A stretch of 64,000 nt of DNA from Capsicum annuum (lineage: Eukaryota > Streptophyta > Magnoliopsida > Solanales > Solanaceae), in NCBI RefSeq assembly GCF_002878395.1, contig NC_061119.1, positions 43,618,318 to 43,682,317 on the forward strand, read 5' to 3'. Positions 22,883-32,983 of the stretch are shown here, piece by piece. Position 1 is the first letter of the stretch, and every line of letters starts with the position of its first letter. The notes under the pieces are model-generated. The model saw only the letters and a program-made list of their open reading frames with translations. It made no database searches and was not told the DNA's origin. A program made the position numbers and the translations under genes.

Positions 22883-25156
22883 ATGCATATACATTAACTA
22901 TTTCCTCTAAATTTATTTTACTTTAGTGGGAAGGTGTAATCTAACCTTTGTTTTGCATGGCGAATCAGTTAAAAGGTGCACTTTAGACGCTCTTCAAAAT
23001 TCTTTAAGAGCGCAAATCAATAGTTCCGCAGATCCATATCTTAATTACATTAGTGCCTAGCCGGCCTACCTCTAGTTTCTCACCCAATTTTGGTTCGAGG
23101 TTACCTAGCTTCTTCTTTCAAATGTCATAAAACATTAAATTTATGGGGTATCGATCCTCACTTTCAAAAGCAAGGGTTAAATATTTTTTCAATTATTATA
23201 ATTTCGCCAACTGCAAAGAAATAATGTCATAATTCCTTCAATCTCTAACTTTTTCAATCTTGTCAACATACTAAAGTTTTTGACATCCTCTAGATCGTCT
23301 GATCAAAGCAATTTTGATGCTACAAGTAGTTCTTTCCTGACCGACTTTTATATTATTTTCACAAATTTGCCTGAACTATGCAGACCTGATTCTTGTTTTC
23401 ACAAGATACGTAGGCAACCCTCATTTGGGTTCGGTCCCATTCTTTTTTAAAAAAAATTGACTTGGTTGATAATATAGTTAGGAGCGTGCATTATAAAGAA
23501 AAAACTGGTATGATGTAAAGGACCAATTTCATTGTAAACCATAGATTCTTTTGGTACCTTTTATCACACTCGAGTGATGCCTGAAAAATTCTCTTGCATA
23601 CATTTAAGATAAGAACGAAGTCAACCTCATTGTTTCATGTGCATTGTCTGATGAGATTTAGTTTAATTCATTGCAATGCATTATTGATCTAGAACTTGGC
23701 CTAAATGTTTATTGAGGCAAAATTCAGAGTTACATTGGTTTAGGAAAGGATTATAGGCCTTCGTTGACCCGATTGAGCCTTTCATAGCCCACCAAATGAC
23801 ATTAAACCCTAGCATTCCCTCTTTTGAGCCTAAAACATTTTCTTTGAACAACCACATCTAAGCCTATACCTTTTGTGAGTGTTTACATTCACTATCCCTT
23901 TCTTGGCCCTACCTCCTTGAGCACACTAAATACGTGCAAATTTCGGATGAAAATCCAAGATCAAAGACACAAAACGCAAAGGATATGTTGTCCCAAATGA
24001 ACAAAAATGAAAAACGACTTCAAAAGGAGAAAAATCTCCCACAAAAAGAGAGAAAAGAAAACAAATAAAAAAAATAAATTTTCTTGTAAAAAGGGGGGAA
24101 AATTCCAACACAAGATTCAAAATAAGTCGAAGCAAATACAAAACAAGGGTCAACGTAACACAGCTAAGAAGATCGTGCGTCAAAGCGCAACAAATGTTGA
24201 AAGCACATATGCAATGCAATGCTCATAGAGGGATTAGTCACTTTCATCCTAAATATCATCCTACTCATCCCCAAGCCTACGTTACAAGACGATATCAAGT
24301 CCTACGAGATCCTATTTCAAGTGTTCTCACATTAGTGGATACTTACATGAAGGTCAAGCCTATGGTATCACCATTGCATGCATTGAATTTCTTTCTAAGT
24401 GTGAGTGTATTTCTCTATATGTCCCCAAGTTCAAAAAGAAAAATTACTCAAATATGTCTGAAATGAGACTTTCATTCTGGAGAGGGAACTTAAAGTATGA
24501 GGATAGACATAGCTCGAAACATTTGTTTGAAGTAAGACAAAAATCTTATTGATACTTAGGTGTGTCTGAGATACCACTTGACGATATAGGAGGTACCGTG
24601 AAGTCGATCTTAGTTAGCTGGGAAAGAGATTGAGGAATTGTTATGCACACTACTAATTATTGGTACCAACTGAAGGTCGTGTCTTCTTTATTTTTCAGCA
24701 TTTTTTATCGAGAAAATACAAAAAATTTCCTTCTTTTTTCAAGACGTCCACTTTCACATATGGGTATTCTTTTCTTTTACCTTTCATTCAAGGTGCCCAC
24801 TTTCACATACATGTATTTTTACTTTTTATTCAGGGCATTCAGTTTTAAAATACGGGCATTTGACTTTTTCTTTCAAGCACGTATCTTTCAATACCAATAT
24901 TTTATTTTTCAGTCAAGTGCCCATTTTTTAGTATTTTACATTTTTAGCCCCTCCAATCGAGAGCCTATTATTTGTTTTGCAGTCCAAAGCCTTTTACATT
25001 TCGATAGCTCTATCAATTGAGAGGCTATTAGATTTCAGTCACCTCACTAGTTGAGAGCCTTATTCTTCGTAGACAATCTTCCCTCCAATAATACAATTAT
25101 TCATCTTTTCCTTGAATTAGATATTTATGATACCTTGTCTTACTTGCACATATTGC

Positions 25157-25509
25157 AATGCAATTATTTTACATGTAAACATTGCATCTACCTTTGTCTT
25201 TACTTGTACATATTACAATGCATTTATTTTACCAGTTAGGCACTACATTTTATCTTTGCCTGTACTTGTACGTATCACAATGCATTTATTTTATCATTTA
25301 AGCACTGTATTTTATCTTTGTATTTACTTGCACGCACACAATGTATTTATTTTATCGTTTAAGCACTTCATTTTATCCTTCCCTTTACTTGCACACATCG
25401 TAATACATTTATTTATTTTATTATTTAAGCATTGTATTCCATCTTTGCCTTTACCTGCACATATAGCAATATATTTATTTTTATTATTTAAACATTGTAC
25501 TCACATATC
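25157..25509 (+). repeat. Element C tandem array, part 1 (six long units)
   Basis: Six units of about 60-66 bp, each starting aatgcatttattttatc (variants) and ending ...gcacatatcgc. They include the phrases aagcactgtatt and tttgccttta. The array is interrupted at 25510 by a solo LTR and resumes at 27730. Confidence 0.9.
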
Positions 25510-27729
25510 TGTCACGACTCGAGGCTACCCCCTAGTCGCAACAATGGTGCTTATGGTCACAAGTGACTACAATTCAACCCATGAGCTGGTACCTATTTGA
25601 GTACTAAATAAAACTGATAACAAAAGAGTATCTGCCAAAATCAACTGAAAAATATCATAAGGTCTTAATACTATAAATAGCATGACTGATTCCACAAAAC
25701 CAAAATATACATGAAAATACTAAAACTAACTGGTAAAAACTGACAAATTAACTGACTATCTGAAAATATTTGAAAAGCCTCTAAGACTGACTGACTGGGG
25801 AGTTGATGGGACAAACCTCCAACTATCTCTGACTAAACATATAACTAAACTGCTAACTCAACTGAATAAAGATAAACTCGTTCTCGAAGTATGAGGAATT
25901 ACCCCTACTATTAATGCTGGCTAACTGATTCTATCTAAGCTCGATCAGGAAACTGTGCATTCGAACTTATGATATAAGACATCATAGCGTAAGAAAGAAG
26001 TATGCAATCAGTACTTTAAGTGTACTGGTATATGAGATGAGGTTAGGTTGAAATGTATGGTTAACTGAACATGAAGTAATGACTGGCTGAATAGTATGAG
26101 ATAGTTGAGTAAACATGTATGAAAACTGAAATGTAGAAAGTGCAAAACCAAGCATATAAAGTTTTTGAAATAATCTGTAAAATTGAAATACTGAAATCTG
26201 ATAGCTGAATAATTGATAATCTATATTCCTTGTCCAAAACACCTGAACTAAATTTTGTACTGAATACTGAACTGAGACTGTGAGAGGTATCATCTAATCG
26301 ACATGCTCTATTCTAAACTGATTGGGGTCCAACCTGTAACCCTAGTTAGAAGGGTATTAGTATCGTGCCATGGGTACTAACACTGGCTATGTAGATCTAC
26401 TAAGCTATTGAAGAACCAAGGTATAAAGCCTAAACTGAAAGGTGAAATCCTAAACTAACGGGTGACCCCTATGAGGTAGTCAAGCCTAAACTAACAGGTG
26501 ACTCCTCATAACCCACACTGACAACGTGGTTCTGAAATACAAGAACTGCTACTAAAGACTGTGCCTAAATAATGGGGAAGCCATTGTCTTGCATTTGCTT
26601 AGTGCTAAATCTTACTCCCAACTAAAAGACACTGATTGCTGAACTAAACTAGGCTTAACTGAGCCAACAACTGAACATGATACTAACTGAATGAAAAGGC
26701 TCATGGTTTATCTGAAACCATTCTAAAGATACGGAAAAACTAGGCAAACAACTAAGTTTCAGGTATTCATAACCCCCAAAACTGAATAGAAATAACAATA
26801 AAGAACTCATGACAACCATAAAACCATAATAGGGAATCATAGTTCAAAATTCAATCATTTAGACATTTTATCAAACACTTGAAATTCATATACTTAAGCA
26901 TGAAAGTTAGTGAAACATGTGGGAATAACATAATCGCAATACTGAAACCATAAATTCTAGATTAAACCCAAAGTTTCCATTATTATAATGTATAAGGGTT
27001 AATTTCAGAGAAAATCACTTATAACCATCATGTATATGTCCTTGGAATCCATGGTGAAAGAAATCCATGGATGAACATCACACATACCTGACTCGACGAT
27101 TTCGTTAAGAGGCTTGAGGATTTTTTTTTAAGCTTGAGCTTTAATCCTTTGATTCTATTGAATAGGCTAGGGTTTGTTCTTGAGAGAGGAATGACTTTAT
27201 TTAAGAGGATTTTTTAATAATGAGGCAACTAATGATCCTAGCGGACCTAAATTTTGTGTTATGGACGAGTTTGGGTAGGGAAAATTTACCAAAATGCCCT
27301 TAATTATGAGGATTTAAAAAATTGGAGGAGGCCACCTAACAGGGTACGACCCTTGATTGGATAAGTAACCAACGCGGCGTGCCCCTTGGTTGGGTTAAGT
27401 AGCCAATGCTGTGCGACCCTGTGCCAGGGTCAACTACCCATCGCGGCGCAGCTCCATAGCGATGCCTCACTGTTTTGAACATCCAAACATGGCCTAAACC
27501 TCTTCTAAAGGTTCCAAAACCTCCTCGATACATACCTTTGACCTCCCTAAATATGAACCAACTTAGAAATCAACATTTCGAGGTCTCGAAGGCCAAACTA
27601 AAGATCTTCAAAGATTAGGGGTCTTGAAATGGATAAATCCTTAACACTTAATGGAAATTTTCTAAATCTCAGACTGTTTTAGCATGAAATAGTGAGCTGA
27701 ATTCATCTAGGATCTTATAGGGTCATACA
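25510..27729 (-). mobile_element. Solo LTR of the element B family
   Basis: Opens tgtcacgactcgaggc and closes ggtcataca, and aligns along its length with the B LTRs. It is flanked by perfect ATATC duplications (25505-25509 and 27730-27734) with no internal region, primer site or polypurine tract, so it arose by recombination between the two LTRs of a complete element. By homology it lies in minus orientation. It carries a 34-bp minisatellite at 27339-27460. Confidence 0.92.
27339..27460 (-). repeat. 34-bp minisatellite in the first solo LTR
   Basis: Units start at 27339, 27373, 27407 and 27441 (partial). They share gacccttg/gccccttgg, aagtaaccaa/aagtagccaa and GC-rich heads such as cgcggcgtgcc. 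The array is 270-390 bp from the LTR start on the element strand. Confidence 0.8.
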
Positions 27730-28218
27730 ATATCGCAATGTATTTTTTCATTTAAGTATTGTATACTTTGCAACTATCATAATGCATTTATTTCATCATT
27801 TAAGCATTGCATGTCATTTTGCCTTTGCTGGCACATATCACAATGCATTTATTTTATTATTTAAGCACTACGCGCACATATCGCAATGCATTTATTATAT
27901 TATTTAAGTACTGCATGCACATATCGCAATGCATTTATTTTATCATTTTGGCACTGCACGCTTCACAAATATCGCAATTTATTTATTTTATCATTGGATC
28001 ACTGCATGTTATTTTGCCTTTACTGGCACATTTCATAATGCATTTATTATATTATTTAAGCACTGCACGCACATATTGCAATGCATTTATTTTATTATTT
28101 AGGCACTACATTCCTCGCAAATATCGCCATGCATTTATTTTATCATTTAAGCATCGCATGCCATCTTTGCCTTTGTCGGCGCATATTGCTATGCATTTAA
28201 GCACTGCATGCACAGATC
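27730..28218 (+). repeat. Element C tandem array, part 2 (about ten units, mixed lengths)
   Basis: Units starting aatgcatttatttt occur in three lengths: about 61 bp (with the tttgcctttgctgg insert), about 48 bp (with cttcacaaatatcgc) and about 43 bp (short). Their order forms a long-short-middle cycle of about 152 bp, a higher-order structure. A frame with many MHLFY-type codons here is only the repeat. Confidence 0.87.
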
Positions 28219-30718
28219 TGTAACGCCCTGAAACCTAGTCTCAAGATGTCACACGGTGCTCAAGACTATGAGTGGCCTTAAGCTAACCCTATCTGCATAC
28301 TAGTGAGCCTAAATCTCATAATGATGGAAATATAGATATAAAAGTCATGCTAAATGTGGAAAACTATCTGAATGTGGTATCTAAAATAATGTCTGAAATT
28401 TCAATACTGAATAAACTGAATCAAAACTAGTAGTCTAACAAGCCCCTACTACTAATGCTTAGAGAGTCACTGAGACAGACCCCTAAATAACTCAAACTAT
28501 CTTAAAAGAATACAAAATCATATAAAATTACTAAGTTGTAGAATCTGAATGAATAAGTCCCCAAACTATGAGGAACTATCGGATGTAGATAAAGATGCTC
28601 GAACTACTCGCGTTGATTATACTGAGCACTTGAACCTACATTATGAGATAATGTAGCACATAGACATATATATGGATCAGTACTTTGAGGATGTATTGAG
28701 TATATGGGGGTGAATGCATAAGTAAAGCATCACCTCATAATCATCATTTATAAAACAATGCTTCTAAATGTAAATGACTCGCATAAGCTGGAATATCTGA
28801 AATAATGATATCAGGAATGATAAATCAATCATACTTTATAAATCTAGTGAGTCATAACATTTAGTTTTGAAAGTTGTACTTGTATTCTCTCTTTAAATCA
28901 TACTGTCTAAGTGTAGAAAGGACTCACTCTTAAATTTGAGATCTGAAAACTGAAAAATTGTAGCCAAAGTCTTTATGTAAAGCATAGTCTGAATAAATTC
29001 ATGAGCCTTTACACAGAGTTTTCTAAAAGTTTTTCTGTAAATCTTTTACTTTAACTAGCAGGGAGGTTCTCTTAACCGACAAACTATGCGAGCTACATGG
29101 ATTTCAACATCTCGTTCTTCTAAGGAAGAAACCTCACGTTGAGGAGAGGTGTCATACTTTGCCAGGAGTATAACCTCAGCTTAAGTGATCACTATCTCAG
29201 CCCACTATGGGCCCTTCAATCTCATATCTACGGTGGCACATAGTTCTCAGGTATGATACCTTGGAATCATACCCAACTCTGTGCTAAATACTACTCCTTT
29301 TTTATTTGCTATGCTCATCTTGCTGGAAATCCACTTTAAAATAAGCATAAGGGTTTATTATGAAACCAGTTATGCATATACCAGAATCAATATGTAAATA
29401 AAGCTATTTTGCTTTCTATAAGCTAAAATAAATCTATAAAGTGGATTCTAAAACTTATCTAAGGATCAAAAGATCAAAACTTTATCGAAAATATGATATA
29501 ATCAGCTCATAAGATATTTAAAGCATCATCTTTCTCAAAATCTCAACATATAAACCTGGGGATTAATAACCCATGTATCAAACTCATGTCAAACATCATA
29601 ATAATCATTCTTTATAATGAAAACAATGATAATTCATCTCAAAATTAATAATTTACTGCAATAGGCATGAAAATATGAAAATAGACATATAATGCATCTT
29701 CAAAATATCTCAGAAACTCATGACATTACAAATACTAATAATGGGTATGAACCATAATTCAAAACTCATGTAATATCATTCAAAATCATATGAATTTAAT
29801 GTAAAATCTTGATTTTGGGTACAAGGATGGAAGAAGATCTTTGTTCATAAACCCCACATACCTTGATTGATGATTAGATGGAGAAACTTGAATTATTGAT
29901 TCTTATTTGAGTTCTTGAAGATGGATTCTTGCTTATATTGCCTTGGGAATCCTCAATCTTAAGCTTTCTTGAAGAATTAATTGAGGATTTTGATTTCTTG
30001 GAGAAGAGGTGTTAGAGCTCTAAGGTTTTGCTTTTGAAGAGAATGATGAATGATGAGCACAAAGTTCTTTGAATATGATTAATCTTGTGTTTTGGATGGA
30101 TTGGGGCCTTGGAAATTGACCAAAATATCCTTTTTAAACTTCTAAACGGAACTAGAAAAGAGTAACATTTTTTTATTTGGCCGGCCACCACGACGCGCCA
30201 CTATTGTGGTGGCTTACTGGAAAATGGACGAGTGGGAACTGGACATTTTTCGCGATGCGCCCCCATTGCGGTGCCCCTTTGAAATTCCATTTTGACCATT
30301 GGCGCGATGCACCAATATCACGTCGGGCTACTGGAAATCGACAATTAGGAAATTGGCCCTCACTGTGATGCACCAATATCGCGTCGGTCTACTGAAATGG
30401 GACAATTAAGAATTTAGACTTCTCCGTGATGCGAGGCTATCACGAAGGTCCACTGGAATTTGACAATTATCATTTTACCCTTCTCTGTGACACGTCGAGT
30501 GCCCAGGTGGCACACTGTCAACTTAAAAACATCATAACTCCTTCACCGGGTGTTAGAATTGGGCGAATTTGGTATCGATAGAAAGCTTATTCAATTTTCC
30601 ACAGAATGGGAGGTCTAAATCATGAAAATTCCACACAAAATAGAAATTCTTCATTTTATAAGTTGTTTCTTAACATTCTAGGAATGAATTTAAGCTAGAA
30701 AAAATGTGAGTTATTACA
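28219..30718 (-). mobile_element. Second solo LTR (different Tekay-like family)
   Basis: 2500 bp, opening tgtaacgccctgaaacc and closing gagttattaca, flanked by agatc (28214-28218) and atatc (30719-30723), a 4-of-5 duplication. It shares blocks with element A's LTR, such as gtgatcactatctcag, aaccccacataccttg and the aactccttcaccgggtgtt region, so it belongs to the same lineage and the same minus orientation. It has no internal region. Confidence 0.9.
30175..30500 (-). repeat. About 60-bp GC-rich minisatellite in the second solo LTR
   Basis: Six degenerate units of about 60 bp with heads cgacgcgcc, cgcgatgcgcccc, cgcgatgcaccaat, tgtgatgcaccaat, cgtgatgcgagg and tgtgacacgtcg, separated by tactggaaatcgacaatt-type spacers. 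It is 218-540 bp from the LTR start on the element strand. Open frames on both strands here are by-products of the repeat. Confidence 0.82.
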
Positions 30719-31165
30719 ATATCACAAAGCATTTATTTTATTATTTAGGCACTGCACGCTTTGTAAATATCGCAATGCATTTATTTCATCATTTAAGCAT
30801 TGCATTTAATTTTGCCTTTGTTGGAACATATCGCAATCCATTTATTTTATTATTTAAGCACTACATGCACATATCACAATGCGTTTATTTTAGCATTCAG
30901 ACACTGCACACCTCATAAATATTGCAATGGCTTTATTTTATTGTTTAAGCACTGTATGCCATTTTGGCCTTTTCTTGCACATATCGTAATGTATTTATTT
31001 TATAATTTAAGCATCGCGTGTCATCTTTGCATTTACTTGCATATTGCAATGCATCTATTTTGCTATTTAAGCACCATATGTTTTATCTTTACCTGCATAT
31101 ATTGCAATGCATTTATTTTACCATTTAAGCACTGAATGCTATCTTTGTCTGCACTATTTTTTCTT
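30719..31165 (+). repeat. Element C tandem array, part 3 (about eight units)
   Basis: The array resumes after the second solo LTR with units of about 48, 61, 43 and 48 bp, then mostly long units. One more degenerate unit (aatgcctttatttattta) lies at about 31419. Confidence 0.87.
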
Positions 31166-31784
31166 AATTAGTTAAGCACTGCATGCTATCGTTTAATTTC
31201 TCACAAAAAAGAAAAAAATCAAGTTTAATTTTTAATTCGTGTTTTGTTTAGCATTACTTCTTAATTTGATGCATTTATAAGCATATAATTTGAGTATTAA
31301 TTGGGTCCATTCACCCTATAAAAAAGATATTTTGGATTGGTCTATACTATAATAAGACCTTTATGTTCGCCTATCATCAATTGTATATTTTTTTTAATTA
31401 TCTTTGGTTAAAATCTTGCAATGCCTTTATTTATTTATCTTTATATTAGTTAAGCAATACACATCATTTTTTGAATTTCGTAAAAGTAAAATAAATCTAG
31501 TTTAGTTACTCGTTTGTCTACTACTTTTCAGTTATATAAATTTTTGCAGACATAGAATTTGAGGATGCCATTGAGTTTGTCCAACCCAAAATGGGACATG
31601 TTGGGATTCCTTTTAAGCTATAACTGACCTGGTCCTCATGCAACTCGAAATATGTATGCGACTCAAAATTGGAGTTCACCTGAATTTTTTTATCAAAAAT
31701 AATTTTTTGTCGAGCAAAATTGGCTACACGTTAATATTTTCGTTTGAAGACTGATACATTATCTTCAAACAAAAAGAGGAAAAC
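31166..31784 (+). mobile_element. Element C 3' internal end, with hairpin and polypurine tract
   Basis: Contains an imperfect internal duplication (about 31170-31330 and about 31450-31600; phrases gttaagca, aagtaaaataaatctagttta versus aaagaaaaaaatcaagttta, and gcatataatttgag versus gacatagaatttgag). A 9-bp perfect stem (31742-31750 with 31762-31770, 11-base loop) is followed at once by the purine tract aaaaagaggaaaac (31771-31784). No coding sequence is seen. Confidence 0.65.
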
Positions 31785-32983
31785 TATTGACACCTAATTT
31801 TGGCTCTCCGTGCTCAAAATTAATGCATTTATGTGTCCTGATCGTTAAAGTGCACAAAATGTAAATTTTCACACATTTTTTATAATTTTTAATAAATTAT
31901 TGATAATCGTCATTATTTTATATTTTTTTATTAATTTATTGTCATATTTTAACTTTGTATAATTTATTGTTAATTATACTTAATTTTGTAAATTTTAGAA
32001 TTTTTATCAGTTTATTATCATTTTAACATTTTTGCACCGTCATCTGCATACGCACATAACATAATACTGCAATTTATTTTTTTTACATATTATAGTTTTA
32101 ATTGTTTATAGCGTAGTAAATTTTATAAGATGATTATATTATATCTGTTGTTTATATTTTTTTGCATTACATATTGACATTCATATTTTTGTACATTATT
32201 TAATACGACCTGCAAATGTAAGTCGACTTAATTCTTTTAACACACAGAGCAATAAATCAATCATGTCAAAATCATGTCAACTTTTTTAAAGATGACAATT
32301 GATATGACTAATTAAATCTCTTACCCTTTGGTCAATATACTATTATTTAATGGTTAAAAGGGATAATTTTTATTTTTGAATAAAAAAGAGGGGTTAATTT
32401 TTAATTTTTTGGATAAAAAGGGGAATTATTTTGTATTATAAAATAGGGGAAGGAGTATATTTTTTATATACATACAACTCACACATATAGACAATACACA
32501 ACGTATACACACAAAAATCTCCTCTCTCTCTCTAATCTCCCTCTTTCTCTCCTCTCTTCACTGCCGACTAGTTCACCACCGCCGGAGCTCCGACGGATTC
32601 CACCACAACCATGGCCTGTATCTTCTCCTCTCCTTTCCATTCCTCATCTCCTTCTACTCTCACATCCACCAGCCCGTCACTGACCACCCATACCAACTGG
32701 AGAACCATCAAGGCGTCACTACCATGCTTCCCTCTCTTTCCACTGCTAGCTCACTGAAAGTGATGACCGGCGAGCAACATCCCCAAACCTCTAACCCACG
32801 CCATCCTTTTCCCTTTATCTATCATACTGTCACCGCCATACTTGACCATCGAACGGATAAAGAGCAACGGTGAAGCTTTACCACCGCATCATTACTCTCT
32901 CCTTATCCCTTTGGTTCTCTATTATACGTTGAAATAATGGATTACTCCATTAATGAATAGATTTGGTAGGTTTTGTATAATTT
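31785..32983 (+). mobile_element. Element C, 3' LTR, first part
   Basis: Aligns with 19653-20790 of the left LTR, from tattgacacctaattttgg to gttttgtataattt. It is then split by element E and continues at 42849. It includes the TATA-like and CT-rich leader region (about 32460-32560) and the 48-codon frame at 32611-32757. Confidence 0.87.
32979..32983. repeat. Target-site duplication of element E, left
   Basis: aattt, repeated exactly at 42844-42848 after element E. The C LTR reading continues across the gap (gtataattt then gatattgctcc). Confidence 0.9.

Larger units (their letters stand above)
22202..25156 (+). mobile_element. Element C 5' internal region, no gag-pol recognisable
   Basis: About 3 kb between the primer site and the tandem array. 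It holds a SINE (22723-22882) and, near 23402, the phrase gatacgtaggcaaccctcat, which also occurs in element D's interior on its own strand. None of the capsid, protease, reverse transcriptase or integrase motifs can be found on either strand. The open frames at 23926-24466 and 24643-25020 are Lys/Phe-rich, do not resemble any family I know, and look accidental. Element C is probably a non-autonomous derivative. Confidence 0.65.

Noticed and set aside
24007..24228. Lys-rich 73-codon frame in element C
   Set aside because: A-rich low-complexity sequence without any known motif; the overlapping opposite frame is equally open.
25127..25600. Open frame of 157 codons with repeated HIAIHLF-type text
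   Set aside because: It is the tandem array of element C read in one frame, running into the solo LTR; unit lengths not divisible by three break the pattern.
27807..28223. Open frame of 138 codons
   Set aside because: Same tandem array, by chance free of stops.
30173..30376. Open frames on both strands of the second solo LTR
   Set aside because: Both come from the 60-bp GC-rich array in the LTR.
28219..30718. Possibility that the second solo LTR is half of a full element with the first solo LTR
   Set aside because: The two belong to different families, each has its own flanking duplication, and the DNA between them is the element C array, not gag-pol.
30800..31135. Open frame of 111 codons
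   Set aside because: Same tandem array, third part.
25157..31165. CRISPR-like appearance of regularly spaced similar repeats
   Set aside because: Units are contiguous and differ by degeneracy, with no unique spacers or cas genes, and the context is a plant retroelement.
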